Positions 36,225 to 49,478 of a DNA stretch of 64,000 nt are shown here, one piece after another (position 1 is the first letter of the stretch; each line of letters opens with the position of its first letter). The translations under genes were made by a program, and so were the position numbers. The notes beneath the pieces are model-generated. The model was not told the DNA's origin. It ran no database searches and saw only the letters and a program-made list of their open reading frames with translations. This DNA comes from Trichostrongylus colubriformis. Taxonomy: Eukaryota; Nematoda; Chromadorea; Rhabditida; Trichostrongylidae. The stretch is from NCBI GenBank assembly GCA_963978905.1, contig OZ022261.1, forward strand, positions 36,784,130-36,848,129, read 5' to 3'.

Positions 36225-39140
36225 TAATAATCGCTTCACCTTCTCATTAGCACCATCCATTGCCAGATCACTGGTGTCAATCTGAAGTTAACTCCTTTAA
36301 ATACTGAATATTTGGAACTAGTACAGACAGAGAATTACCAGGTTCTGTATTCGATCGATTTTTGGTTCCTGAATGCTTAACTGCACATTTATGTCAACAG
36401 CCAAATGTTTGATATTGTCCAACGTCTCATTGACCTGTCTTAGGTTGTCCTCAATTTCGTCTTCAACCACAGTGTCAGTTAACCTGAAAATGAACTTAAT
36501 CATGAGTTGAAAAGCCTTTCATCGTGCTCAAATGGGGTTCATTTTATCACACCTTCCGGAGTCACAAAGACATACTTTACCTTCTCCTGAAATGATGCTA
36601 TTGGGGACTATTCACATTTAGTATTGCAAGCGATTTAGCCGAACGCACTGAATTTCGGCAAGAACGCGTTTATTTAATCTAATTTGGGCCTTCTGTTGAC
36701 ATTATCAGGCTCTTATTCGCTTTGCAGTTCGGACACGCTAAAGGGCGAGCGAAACAGCTAGGTTCCGCCCACACTCTAATTTGCTAACCGTGTGACGTGA
36801 GTTATACACCAATGGGAACCATGAGCCCCATATTGCCCCGCCCACTGCCCTCAGGCACAGATCGGAAATTTCACTAATGAGAAGTAACTGAAGAGCTACG
36901 AATTATCTAAAAAAAAATGAGATTCATATATATTACCTAGGTATAAATGCTCCATCTGGTTTTTGACTTGGCCTGTGTTTCACGACAATTGATGATGACG
37001 CTACTGCTTGACTGAAAAAGTGCTTAGTGCAGTGGTAAACGTCTTCGATAACCGATCGATTTTGCTTTGATCATATGATCTGTGATGGCTTGCTTATGTG
37101 CTCAAGCCACTTACCCCGGCTATCGATTGCGAAAGATTTTACACGATTATGAGTGAATTTTAAGTGAGTGAATAAATTTATATTGAATAAAATGGAGCAA
37201 GGAAAAGGTCATTGCAGCTGAAAGATTGACATAGACCTGTTTACTATGTGATCTAGTTTGCTTAGGCCTGACCTAAGTCCACTGCGATCTCAGTTCGCTG
37301 CATGTTCTGAGTATTCCCACTTTCTAGCAAGTCTTTGGCCAAATATGCATTCCATTTTTTCTGTGATCGCTATAACAAGTTTCTCTTCCCTAATTCCTTT
37401 TCCCTACCCATTACCCATTCTTTGTTGCTCCTTCATTAGTGAACTCTTCTCCTATTTCTTTTATTGACCTCCACCAAATATAGCCTGAGGGGTTACTGAG
37501 TGTAAGTGGTTGGTATTCGTTTGTACACCATTTTTATCGAACTTGACATTTACGAAATTGATATATTTGGATACTCTTACTGTCTACTGCACGAATGAGA
37601 AGCGCTCAATGAGTTTACATCTCTATAACTAAGGTCAGAAGCATAGAATAAACCAATAAATATTGGTTTATGCGTAAATAATGTTCAGTGCTCCATTTCT
37701 CTCTTTTCCATTCTGCTTTCCAGTTCAAAGCAAAAAAAGTGATTAGCGATTTTGCAAATGTATCTGAGGTCGCGTTCATACTTTGCGCACGTGTGGCTGC
37801 GTTCACCAGCAGCGAGGCAGAGTAGTACGGGGGAGGTGCAGAGACACGCGCCACGCCCTGCCGCCGGCACCGCAAGGTGTGAATGCTGCCTCGAGGCGCT
37901 AGGGTCAGTGTGGCTTGGGAGGGGGAGACGGTGCTTGCCGCCACGCCTTGAGAGATTGCTGATGACGTTGTCATGCTCCTTCCCTGAAAAGGGTCGGGCA
38001 AATTGGGGAGAGCGTAACGCTTAGAGGACACGCCCTTGACTGCAGGAACGATGCTGCCGGCAAGTCGCGTCTCTTACTAGTCACATTGATCTGGGCGCTA
38101 TATGAGCGTGAAGAGATAAGTACATTATCTCAATCCACATCCCAGCACAACTGAGACAACTGAGCTAAGCCACTGAATGGGAGGGGGCGGGAGGGGGTTG
38201 CCACCCGAATATGTGATTCAATCACTACGCAGGTATTTCCGTTCTAAGCTTAGATAAATCCTCTGTCTCATAATCATCCCTCAGTAAATTCCCTCCACCT
38301 ATTGGCTTGTATGGAATATTGGGGAATGGATTCCGAAGCACTGTCCTGAAATATCCCTCCCTCGCAACCACGTGGGGCCGGTGGGAGAAAATATGAAGAA
38401 ATTAATGTGAGCAGGGAATGTGGGAGTTGCCTGTACTAGCTGGGAAGTCCCTGCTGTATGAAAGGACACTCAGACTGAGTCACCGCGCCGTATGAATAGT
38501 CACCTCACGATCAATGCCCTGCTGGTCCCGTTGTGACAGGGCCACAAAAATACAAAGGGTGTAAATGAAAAACGTAATCGAAATACAATTAATAAAGGAT
38601 CGATTGCCATACACATCCATAGCCTGTATACAACTGTATTGAAATTCGGTAGTATGATTTTCACATATCCATTTTAAAGGAAGGCTCAACAGTGATGTGG
38701 AACTCACATATTGCTCTCCTTGTCTTTGTTCCGACGGAAACGCCGCAGGGGGAGACTACAATATATGCATTTAGATATGTCAATATTTTTAGGGTCCAAG
38801 TAAGGCCGATATTACAGCTCCACGGTCATCCGATCAATCACATGTGTCGTCGTGCGTACTCTCACATGAGTGTGCTATTTTATGTCCGCAGTGCTGGTCT
38901 GTTAAACACACGCGCCGAGCTTTATGGAAAAAATAGTATGCTCAAGTGAGAGGGCGCACGATGACACGTACCATCGCACCGCCATGAGAATCGCAGTTTA
39001 GAAGGAGTAACCACAGCTAAATGGCACATACCATAATACTGGGAAACAGCAGCAGCGTTCCATTTTAGTGATGTCACTCGTAACAGCTGAGATGTCGTCG
39101 TTTATTTGGTGAAGATTTGCTTCGAGTTTGTCAAGTTGTT
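36216..39140 (-). CDS. SNAP-25-like t-SNARE, C-terminal exons (5' exons not found)
   Basis: Four minus-strand exons join in one frame: complement(39032-39140), (36937-37011), (36339-36483) and (36216-36281, ending TAA). They encode 129 complete residues plus a split first codon. Order: the end of the first SNARE helix (EQLDKLEANLHQIND, taking the split first codon as E), a cysteine cluster RCCCFPVLC that matches the palmitoylated membrane-anchor region of SNAP-25, a linker (KPDGAFIPR), then the second SNARE helix with EDNLRQVNETLDNIKHLAVD and the zero-layer Gln in LSIQEPKIDRI, and a short tail ending KRLLSD. The family acts in vesicle fusion as a Qb+Qc SNARE at the plasma membrane. It is divergent from neuronal SNAP-25, so an intestinal or other paralogue is possible. 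The first helix up to its zero-layer Gln must lie above 39140; no exon there joins in phase. The stop lies 9 nt inside the convergent gene to its left. Confidence 0.8.
37765..37892. repeat. MITE of the GCGTTCATACTTTGCG family (copy f)
   Basis: Opens GAGGTCGCGTTCATACTTTG and closes GGCACCGCAAGGTGTGAATG. It lies in the ~2-kb intron of the SNAP-25-like gene. Confidence 0.75.
38843..38969. repeat. ~127-bp inverted repeat
   Basis: TGTGTCGTCGTGCGTACTCT on the left mirrors GTGAGAGGGCGCACGATGAC on the right, with GTGCTATTTTA paired to AAATAGTATG near the loop. It lies in an intron of the SNAP-25-like gene. Confidence 0.55.
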
Positions 39141-39771
39141 CTGCAAACGGAACACATTGAACTTGTCTATATGAAGTAGGAATAAAATCATTATTGCCAT
39201 AAGCCTGTCATCTTTCGTTGTGTACCATTGTGTACCTTTACGGCAATGATTGGTGTGCGACGGCGGTGTGCGGCGTCCGAGCTAGAAGCGCCGTACGTAG
39301 TTGCGTCCCAGGGTGATCCCATGCTCCTTTGCTTAGGATCCAGCTACATGCGCACGTGTGATGCACGCCGTGATGTGAAATCCTGCCCTAACGATACACT
39401 CCCCTTCTTCACTTGAGCAGAACCGATGCATAAGCCACAGATTATGCAGATCACAATCGATCAGCCAAGCGTTTGAGACTTTTGAAATTCTTGTAGATGA
39501 TTAATCGCTGTAAAGGTGGACGCTTCCGACTACTCCAAATGACAACCCAGTTATGCTGTTTGGGTCCGCCGGCGGATTGATCATTGATCAGTTTATGGCG
39601 ATAAGGCCTGCCAGGTGCTCATGAAACGATTCATGTGGTCACGTCCTATCAGCCGTTTTTGTTTGTCACTCGCCAGCTTTTCTTATTATTAGGCCCTATG
39701 TATTAATAGAGCAACAGAAGTAATTCGAAAGGCGGTAGGGATGGGGATTCGGTTGTTCGGCAAGGTAGATC

Positions 39772-40149
39772 GTGTTCAAAGGAAAGTCGGTCTGGCCAGA
39801 CTTCACCCTGCAGACAACCACACATCGATATAGACTATTGCACGCACCGGAGGCCGGCCGTGATTGCGTACCGGCTTGGAGACAGCTGGCTTTTTTCGGC
39901 AACACGCTTCCCACCGCAAGGTCAGACACCAGACTGGCCAGAGTACGCGACGCCAAAGCTGCTTTCCTAAAAAGGCTCAGGCAAATCCGAGAGACCCAGA
40001 CGGCGAAGGACGACATAGACGCAGGGTTCCGCAATCACGGTCGGCCTCCGGTGCGTGCAATAGTCTACATCCCACACATCAAATGCTGTTATGGCCGCCG
40101 CAAATCACAGATTCGCGTGGCTTCGATCGTTACTTTGGTGTTGCGGTAA
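39772..40149 (+). other. 125-codon open frame, unrecognised, possibly repeat-derived
   Basis: Open with a basic, Arg/Ala-rich middle (DAKAAFLKRLRQIRETQTAK) and GC content above its surroundings. I do not recognise it. The composition and the lack of splice-compatible neighbours suggest a retroelement fragment, but no diagnostic motif is visible. Confidence 0.25.
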
Positions 40150-42887
40150 GCCTGTGAATTCGTTCACCGGAAATGCAACGAGAGACAAAGGGTTGTACTT
40201 CCTAGGTTTTCGGCCATCCCAGTTAGTCTTTGCTTCCTGTTTTTAGCTGCCCCACTATTTAGCATCACATGCTTAGCAGTTAGCACTTTACACCTTTCGT
40301 TCGACCTCAGTTTGTTCGCTAACTGCCCTCAATGACAGATGATAGATTACAGATACCCCTCACTACGGGTAGGCGTTATAACTACCTACTGAGGCAGCGG
40401 CCGCCCAAAACCCACAACGGAGCCAGATGGTAGACGGCGTGCTTGGCGATGTAATTCGTGTGGCGCAGTCAGTGACCAGGTTAGACGATTCTGACGAACA
40501 CTCCTTTACCACCAAAATAATTTGCCTTTTATTTTAGCACGTTTTGAGAACGTTCATGCTTGTTCACGTAGTGATACTATGTATTTTACATCAATACGGA
40601 TTTACCGCAGTAAGCTTTTTAATACATCCTCACCATCTTGATTCTCAAGAGCAGACAATGTCATAACTCCCTCTTCATTCATTTTCTCCAACTCGGCAAC
40701 CATTCTATGGGTGCAGCCCAGCGCCTAAAGTCTTCAGTAGGATTATAAGAAAGAAAATTAAGGAGGAAAACCTCTTCAGAACTTGAAAAGAAAAACCTCC
40801 TCGGAACTCGAAAAAAACCAAAAAACAACCCAAAAAAGTCATCCATTTTTGGAAATTGAGAGCAGCACAGGGGAAGAACATTCTTGTTCACCTCGTAGTT
40901 CATTCGGAGTATTTCAGCGTCAAAGTCGACTATTTTTAATTTCAATCGTTCGTTTCCTTCTCCTTTGCTGAGCGGCTTCAGGTTTGGGATACTGAAATAC
41001 TCTACTGCTTTATCAGGACAACATGAAGAAAATATGATTGACCACCCACCTTTCAACGTCATCGCGTTTGACCGCCATGTTCAATAAGCCGAGATCGATT
41101 TTCAGAGTAATCTGAAGAACTGGGGAAGGTTTTCACTTGTGACAGTTGAAATCCACCGGTGTAGTAATTCAAAATTAGTTCTCAAATATTTTACTAAACG
41201 CAACGCTTGACCCTGTCCCAAGCCGTGAAGCCGACCAGCTCTTACTCTGAAGGCGCTCTACCTCCAATGACCCATGGGGGAAGTTGTTGATGAAGTCAAT
41301 AGCGGGAATGTCTGAGCAGAAAAAATCCAGCGAGCTCATGATGAAAGCTCCTGTATGAAGATGACCGCAAGTGATGTGTCCAAAAGATTATGCAGTTGCT
41401 TTAGGCTGATTTAAATATCGAAACACAATAGAAGAAAAAATAGAAATGTGAAGCGAGTTTTTTCGAAGAATGTGAAATGGATCGTATAGAATTAAACCAA
41501 GATAAATTGGTAGAGAACACGATGAAAGACATGATGCTAAGCTTTAAAAAGTACGAGCAGTAAATGGTATTAAGAATGAGTTTCAATATAAAAATGTATT
41601 GAAGCTAATAGATACGGAAGTAACTTCTGGAAATCTCAGTACCCTTCGTGAAATACAGGAATCGATTTCCGGTCCACAAGGGGAACAGCAAACTTCAACG
41701 AAACGAATCACCATATATGGTCGGCAGATTATGTTTTGAAATCAGTCAGGGTGTATATTTCGAGAGATGCTGATAAGATGATCGCTATCAGCACCTCGGC
41801 GCTATTCAGAAATTCTAAAACTGTGAGAATGTTCAGAATTTCACAGAAAAACCAGGCACTTTGTCACTATATTTGCACATTCTTGAAGCTACTACTTGTA
41901 ATGTGGCGATTACCACTATCTAGGATCAAACATGGTGTCGATAAAAATAGCAATGGTACCTCGTACCGAAACTGGATATCGATCGAAGAACTTTTTCGGG
42001 GTATCGCCTCATCGGTCCAACTTCCTTGAGTGAAAATTCCAGAATACGCGTTATCGCCCACCCTTCAACCTAAATACCATCCCTATTCGAGGATTCCTCG
42101 ACTCATACGACCCATACCTGACCCTGCGGCTACCTAAGAACAATGAATGAGTAAATGCTGGTCAGGAATTGCAGGATTTACGGGCATACCGAATTTAATC
42201 CGAAGTTCGCGCGCAAACCGGCGTTAACCAAAATCTTTTTGCTCTTTGCCATCTTGATGCTTATTCATTTCGCATTTCCTTGATTCAGGCTGTCAAAGAA
42301 TAACATTTGATACTGATTGGGAGTAACTATTGTCCTTCATTCGTCAACTATTACTTCACGACACCGCTTGGCCATCTATGATCCATAAGCTATACGTGTC
42401 ACTATAAAAACAATGGCCTCATAAACATGAAAGGAAAGATAAATTCAAACGTATGTCATTTTACTTTCGAGGTCTCGCCCTAATTTCTTATCTCTCTATC
42501 ACAGTTCCTTAGACAGCTCTCAGCCTTGTTCTGCTCTTAATCGGACGACAGGCTTACTCAGGTGCTCCCTGACCTACAATTCCATCGTGAGGGCCTTCGT
42601 GAAGCTTCACTGCTTCATCTCGTTTTCTACATGGGAGATAAAAGTTTCCTGTATGGGTCACACTTCTGTTTCGCTTGCTTGTTCGAACACACATTCATGA
42701 ATACACCATCGAAACATTTCATTTCTGTGCATGTCAGAGCTGTGCGGTGCTTCTATCTGTTGCGTGATCCAGCCTTAGTGGGGTCCATGTAGGTCACAAC
42801 CAAATTCAGTTTCCTGCTAAAGACGTATTACATTCGAGCTTACCCCAGGTTGGACCACTGCCATATGGCAATCATCGCAGATCCAGT

Positions 42888-43059
42888 TAGGCGGCGTTCA
42901 TACTCAGCGCCAGCAGGGCGTGGCTACGTTTACAGGTGGCGAGGCAGAGTGGCACGGGGGAATGCAGAAACAGCAGACAACGAGGCAGGGTTGGATAGGC
43001 GGAGACGTACAATCACGCAGCCACGCCTTGTCGCCGGCACCGCAGGGTATGAAGTTGGC
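42888..43059. repeat. MITE of the GCGTTCATACTTTGCG family (copy g)
   Basis: Opens TTAGGCGGCGTTCATACTCA and closes CCGGCACCGCAGGGTATGAA, with internal GGCGAGGCAGAGTGGCACGG. Confidence 0.75.
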
Positions 43060-44431
43060 ATCGTTCTCCAGACTCCAATGTAGAATAAAGGTGCCTGATG
43101 AGTGATTATAGGTCGCATTAGCCTTTTTTCTAATCACTCTTCATATAGAACAATGCCGTCCTTATCCTTAGAGCTGGATTTTCCGTGAGGAAGGACTACC
43201 ATCCATTTTTTTTTTCACGCTTTCCCTGAAGTGGGGCATCCTCGCCATGATCAGTTTGCGGGGCATCTTTGTGCGTGGTTCTGTTCCAGTGAATGTCCTC
43301 AATAATGATACTGAAAAGATTTTTTTCCGTTTTCTCCTTAAGCTTTCTCTTTCGATTTTTTGAGACATCCTCCTTGCATGTGTTTATTTTAGGCCTAAGC
43401 AAATCCTGGTCCCACCATTAACTTCAGCGCTGTATTTTATTACAAGCTCCGTTTAATAAGGACAATGCGGAAAGCTAATCAAGCTGAAGTTCGAAAACTA
43501 CTAAGGCTCTTTTAGTATCAGGACAGAAGCCTTCTGCATGCTCAAAATCCGTGGCTCATCAACAACATAAAGCCTTTATGTGTTGAGTCTGCCTATTTAG
43601 CCACTGTCGTTAACACCAAAAGCTCATGAATGGTTTCAGTAGCCACAGTGAAATCTTCATTCAGGCTCGAGGTATAGAACCGCGAATCATATCTGTCGCT
43701 GTTATTGTAATTACAACAAAATAAAACTCCTTTTCCACCAGTGTGAGTTGCAACCAGTGTGTGAGCGATGCACGTACATAACTGAAGCCGAGTACAGGCC
43801 CCGCTCCACAAAGGAGCGAGAAGCCCCCATTTTTTATCAGTATTTACCACTCTCTGGCACGAGCTTATAAAGTATTGCCTTTAAACGCCCACTTTGTCCT
43901 CCTGCTTTTCCTACACTCTCTTCACCCCCACCCCTAACTCTTCACTTGCTCTACTTTGATCCTCTCGGCCTCTACATCGTTCCGGCTCAGCAATGACATC
44001 ACTCAAATATATTTCAATCAGTTTCTTGACCAAGCTGCAAATCAAGCCTTGTAGGCGGGACAGGGATATGGTAAAATTTTCACACTTGCAAATTACAATT
44101 ATGTTCCCTAAAATCCATGGAATATAGATTCTCCGCTCGTGGTCCTGTCCTAAAAATATGTAATTACTGCTCTTTTTCCACCTTAGAAGTGGATTAATGC
44201 ACATTCAAGGAAATCATCATTTTGTTCGTGCTGAAGATACTGTTTGGCGCAGCTGGAAGAAGCATCGCATTTTAATGACTCTTGAAAGCTTCTCTGATGG
44301 CCTTGTAGAAGAATGTGTATTGAATGACTAGCAACTGCAGCTTGCTTCTTTCGAAAGCACTCTCCTTTTTCACATCTCCATGATAAGCTACACCTGCCAT
44401 AATGTAAAGAATGCCCCCCATTTACTCGAAA

Positions 44432-44987
44432 ACAGACCGACCGACAGACAGACAGACAGACACACAGACAGACAGACAGACAGACAGACACACAGACAGA
44501 CAGACTGACTGACTGACTGACTGACTGACTGACTGGCTGGCTGACTGAATGACTGACTGACTGACTGACTGACTGACTGACTGACTGACTGACTGACTGG
44601 CTGGCTGACAAAGACAGACAGACGAACAGACAGACCAGACAATTAGACTGATTGAGTGACTGACTGACTACTGACTGACTGACTGACCGAGACAGACAGA
44701 CGATCAGACTGACAGACAAACAGACAAGACAGTACACAGACACACAGACACACAGACAGATAGACAAACAGACAGACAAACAAACAAACAAACAGATAGA
44801 TCGACCGACCGACACACAGACCGACAGACAGACAAACAGACAAACAGACAGTTACACAGACACACAGACAGATGGACAAACAGACAAACAAACAAACAGA
44901 TAGACCGACCGACCGACACACAGACCGACGGACAGACAAAGAGGCAGGCAAACTGATGACTGACTGGCTGACTGACCGAGACAGACG
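44432..44987. repeat. GACA/GACT tetranucleotide satellite
   Basis: About 556 bp of blocks of GACA and GACT with interruptions. Long apparent frames on the minus strand (CLSVCLSV… and SVSQSVSQ…) are translations of the repeat and not genes. Confidence 0.95.
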
Positions 44988-45910
44988 AATATAAAGGCGC
45001 GCAATCAGGCAGACCGTGAAAGAATCCATACCGACAAACTGCCGCATCAAATAGGTGGATTACATAATATTGTTATGAGTATTCTGATATGATACTATCT
45101 TCGATAGGCTTTTTATTACTGGTCGCGTGCTGGGGTTAGGATCATTTTCTTATGGCAAGTAGTTAGCACGAAAAGGGAATATCATGTTTGTGGAAACGAA
45201 GATCATTCTGCAGTGCCTTTGATTCCACAATGTCAAAGAAGCTTTGCGACATCTCGAGCTGTATTCATGACCTACAGGCAGTGAAGATTAGACACTCCGA
45301 CTTTCCTTTCATTCGTCAAATATGTAAAGAGCCATGTAAACAATGTATATACTGTGTTGTATCTGTCGCTTTCGTGGTATCCCGGATAATGCTAGCGATA
45401 CGTGCGTGCTCGGCTATCTGCAGTTGGAATCGCATTTTATAACCCGTACTCATTTATATTCATTAATCGCTTTGTACGGGATGGGGCGTGGCATCCTCTT
45501 GGCTGATATATTTTCCGATCCGATCGTGCAAGTACGAAACCGAATTCAGGTAAGAACAAGAAGCCCGTAGGATAACGAATGAAGAACTTCGTAATCTCGC
45601 CATCTCTTTGAAGGATATTCTCAGAGTTTGGAAAACATGAAAATCATGTTTGATGCGTCCCATTTGCGTTTTTCATCACATACATTAAGATGCAGCTCAT
45701 GAACGACTTTGCGAGCTTCTGAGCGTCTCTAGGAGCTCGGTTTTACAGAACTTCTCCTGTGTTCTTTCAGCAGCTAAGTCGCCTACCTGCAAGGCTTGTC
45801 TACGGCTATCGTCGTCTACAATTTCTGCTGCCCAGCCTATTAGCCAGTTGAATACATGTAAAATGATAAGGTCGTATGGATAACTACCGTAAACTCCTTA
45901 CTTAGCTGTC

Positions 45911-46359
45911 ATTGAAGGAATCATTCACGAAAATCCCTGTTCTTCTGTCAGCCATACATTTATATTGCATTTGCTTACCACGCTTCACACAGAATGCCAT
46001 GTGAAAAAAACAAGAATTCGTCTGAGATACAGCTTTTCGAAGTAACGGCCAACGAGGTGGGGCTGCCCGTGAAGGTGGGGCTGCTAGTACTTTAGGAGCA
46101 AAGAAGTGGCGGTCACGTGGTCGGATACGCAGGCTGGGAAGTCGATATTGCGCGTGAAGATTTGCACTGCGCTTTTCCCGCCGACACTGCTGAAAAAAGG
46201 TCTGGAGGGAACACAAACAAGTTGCCGATCTTCAAGGTTTTTGATTTCTCCATAGGGCAAAGGAAATTTCTCATTTCTTTTCGTGTTTTTCTTTACGTAC
46301 TGTATCTAGTAGAGTGATTTTGCGAGCAATTAATCGCGGAATCTCCGTGGACGATTCCC
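45911..46359. mobile_element. Diverged copy of the TTAA palindromic MITE family
   Basis: Starts TGAAGGAATCATTCACGAAA and ends CCGTGGACGATTCCC, with shared internal features (ATATTGCATTTGC, GAGATACAGC). The centre differs from the 32.4-kb copy. Confidence 0.6.
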
Positions 46360-46397
46360 AAGTGAAAACCGATCAATATTCATGGAGAGGTGTCTAA

Positions 46398-47233
46398 CAA
46401 GGGAAGGTATTTTACTTCCCATGGAACTTTGAAATGAGACCCGGGGGTATCGATAGAGTTTCGAACGCTGATTATAACTGTGAAAACCAAAATTGCCAAA
46501 TGGCATCCTGAAGCGAGTTACGAGGGGTCAAATTTTGCCTGTACCTCATTGGCGAGGCACTTTGCCATCAGACGGTTTGTCGAAATGGCCATTTGCAATG
46601 AGACACATACCACTGTACGCGCTTTGAAATGCTGATCTCAAATCTGTACTTAAAATCTGTCAAACAATTACCTGAATGAAGTTATGAAGGTTTTCCTGAA
46701 ACAAAGAGTAATACCATTTCACAGTATGTTTGGGAGCCCATAGCGCGCGAGTCATACGTTTTCACGCGGAACCAGTGTGATTTTCGTGTTCAGGGAATCA
46801 AACTATCCCATGGGACAAGTTTCCAGCCGATTCGAGAATTTGACCAAATCTCGGAAAAATTGATGGGCTATTGGGTGGCAACCCATTTAACAAAAGAGAA
46901 GTCGTTGACCCTTGCTCAGCAAATGCTCTTATTTGGCGCTTGTTACGTGCGTTTAGTGTGATGGGCAAGTGTGACAGGTATGTGTAGGTTATCTTATTCA
47001 GGTTGCAGGAATTTTTGTCGAAGAACTTTCAAAAACTATCACTTTACCCCCTGGCCACTCCCAATTTTCTGAAGTTGGACCTAAAACTTTGACCCCTCGT
47101 AACTCGCTTCAGGATGCCATTTGGCAATTTTGATTTTCACAGTTATAATCAGCGTTCGAAGCTCTATCGATCCCCCCCCCCCCCCCCCGGGTCTCATTTC
47201 AATGTTCCATGGGAAGTAAAATACCTTCCCTTG
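46398..47233. mobile_element. 836-bp inverted-repeat element with TAA target duplication
   Basis: Left end CAAGGGAAGGTATTTTACTT and right end AAGTAAAATACCTTCCCTTG are complementary over about 140 bp per arm, including TTGCCAAATGGCATCCTGAA and its mirror. TAA flanks both sides (46395-46397, 47234-47236), the 3-bp duplication typical of PIF/Harbinger elements. The right arm has an expanded poly-C run near 47170. No transposase frame is seen in the ~560-bp centre. Confidence 0.75.
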
Positions 47234-49102
47234 TAAGTGAGATTTCACTAATGACAAGGCGTGCCTGTCGTGCTACCTCACTCCAGCAATGCGACCAATC
47301 AGGTGCAGTAAGTAGTTCAACGGAACACCAGTCCAAAGGATAAAAGGGAACTCAGGGACTATAGAACATCCGAAACGAATTCTTTTAATACTTGGTTTTT
47401 CAAAAGCGGAGGGTCATAGGGGTCGTTGGGGTGGTGAATATTGTACAGAATTACATGTTCAAGATGTCAGGATGGTATGCTTAATCGGTATGGGGAGATA
47501 TCCAGTCGATATCTGATGGGCAATTTATATGTGCTCTCGGTGTGAATGCACAGTAAGTACGCGACTGTACGCAATGCATTCGAAACATGTAGGCAATCAC
47601 ATTATCTCCACTTCAGAACTGCCAAACTTCCTTGCCTTTCCATTCAGTTTCGGCACAAACCCACATTGATCGCATGTTGTTCTTGATTCCTGTGGTTGAT
47701 TACTATTCATGGTTTCCATTTCAATTCTGCAATTACTTGTGAGTACAAAGTTACGCTTTTAAGTGACAGAATTATACCTACCTTTAAATCAGCTAGCCTA
47801 TTTCTTCCTTTCTGTGGGAGACTTCCCATATTTTCAAGCTTTGCCCTTCTTCAGTTTCCTATAATTATCTGTTTCATTCACAGTGTAGATTTGCTTATTA
47901 CTTGCTTTTTTTTTAACTTCTGCTGATCTTTTTTATTATTGTTATCTATAATGCTTTCTCTTTACGGGCTAAGTACTTTGGCCCTTCCCGCGAAACGCAT
48001 CCGCGAGTAAACAAACAAATGAGTAAGTGGGTGATACATAATCCTTCAGCGTTCGCCATTTTTGAGCTAACTGAACTTAATGGGCTATTAGAAATGTTTC
48101 AAGTGGCAGTAGTGATGGTCAAGGATCAAAATAAAGGGGAAAAACCTATGGGTCAATTCCTCAGACTGGTGATCGTGGTCTTGCTATCGGGTGTGGAAGG
48201 CGAGTCATTCCATGAAACCTTCGAAATCGTTCCCTTTCTATCTCTTTCCGCTCATATTTATCAAATCTTGGTCCGTAGAAGTTCTCCGCTGACCTTGAGC
48301 TCTTCCTGAAACGTTTGTCGTGAATATGGCCAAAGGGAAACGAAACCGGCTTCATCCACTTTTAGAGCCATAGCTGTGTAATCCTTAAAACTTCGATTGA
48401 ACTGCGATTAGATCACTCGTTCTGCATTCCACTGCTTTTTTGTCCCATCACGCTTAGCTAATCCATGATAGCGCGTTTGAATCTCACCTGAAAAAACTTT
48501 TATTAATGGGAAGTCACTTATTAGATTGATTCGGGAAACTGAAATCGCCTCAGCGAAAATCGTAGCGCGGATTCGTCACATTAGCGACATGGTGGATGGC
48601 GTGATTAATTGGCTCAATCAGTCAGGAATTATTAGTGTCCACAAGATTCCCAATTCCACTTAAATTCAGAAAGAAAATTTTCGGCAGAAATCTTAAAGCG
48701 GATCGGAGAGTTGTTCATCATTTTTTTTTTCTGTGGAAAGCGTGGTCTTTGCTGGTCCAATTCATTTTGAAATTCAGCTTACATTGAATAGTTGTGACCG
48801 AATTGACGACTTCTCTAATAATGTGAAAGTTGTGTTCGTTATTGTGCAGCCGCATATGTTTTCACAAGTTCTACGGATAGTGGTAGAAAATAAAATACGT
48901 GGCGCATCTTGAGAGCTATGGCTACGTGTCGCTATTCTTAGAACCACGCTGAAGGGTGATTTCCAAACAGTGAACTATCACACGAAAAACCTCAGGTGTA
49001 GCTGAATACTACCGCGATAAGTGCATTATTTACTTATTTATTTATTTATTGTTGCGATGCAAAATTGTATTCATAAAACAGTGGTGGTAACATACGACTA
49101 GA

Positions 49103-49478
49103 TTAATAAAACGCTAATGGTATTTTTGCCCGATGAAAATGTGTCTTGAGACCGATCACAGAGTTAGCCATGCCATAAAGCAGCGGCTTCATTCCTGCTG
49201 TTAAAAGAAAGAAACTTCGGAATGCGCCACGCAGTCTATTTCTATTTAGAACATAAGCGGCATTTGAATGTGATTTAGCCCATGCTATGGTTTGGGGGTG
49301 CCAATACAATGGGGCGTTTAACCCTACATACCTAATCCGGTACCAGCTTATCGACCAGGATAGAGAAGGTTTCATTGCACCAAGATATGATCTCTGGACA
49401 ATGCGAGTGATAGCGGCGCCATTTGTCACCACATCATTTTCCTCTTATTATTCATCATCTTGTAAGCCGGATGACTGA
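49103..49478 (+). other. Possible Tc1/mariner-like relic
   Basis: The + strand from 49287 reads MVWGCQYNGAFNP, faintly like the VWG-C-S motif near the second Asp of Tc1-type transposases; the rest does not align by eye. Very weak. Confidence 0.15.

Noticed and set aside
40679..41062. 127-codon minus-strand frame
   Set aside because: Low-complexity Phe/Ser stretches opposite an A-rich direct repeat, with no family resemblance or splice-compatible neighbours.
44183..44350. Minus-strand frame with AKQYLQHEQN, considered as the missing N-terminal SNAP-25 exon
   Set aside because: No donor in the required phase; the nearest GT would create a stop at the junction with the exon at 39140.
44183..45050. 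Minus-strand frames of 71-210 codons rich in Cys, Ser and Val
   Set aside because: They are translations of the GACA/GACT satellite.
48019..48309. 96-codon plus-strand frame and its minus-strand shadow
   Set aside because: No recognisable motif, no supported splice partners, opposite strands equally open.
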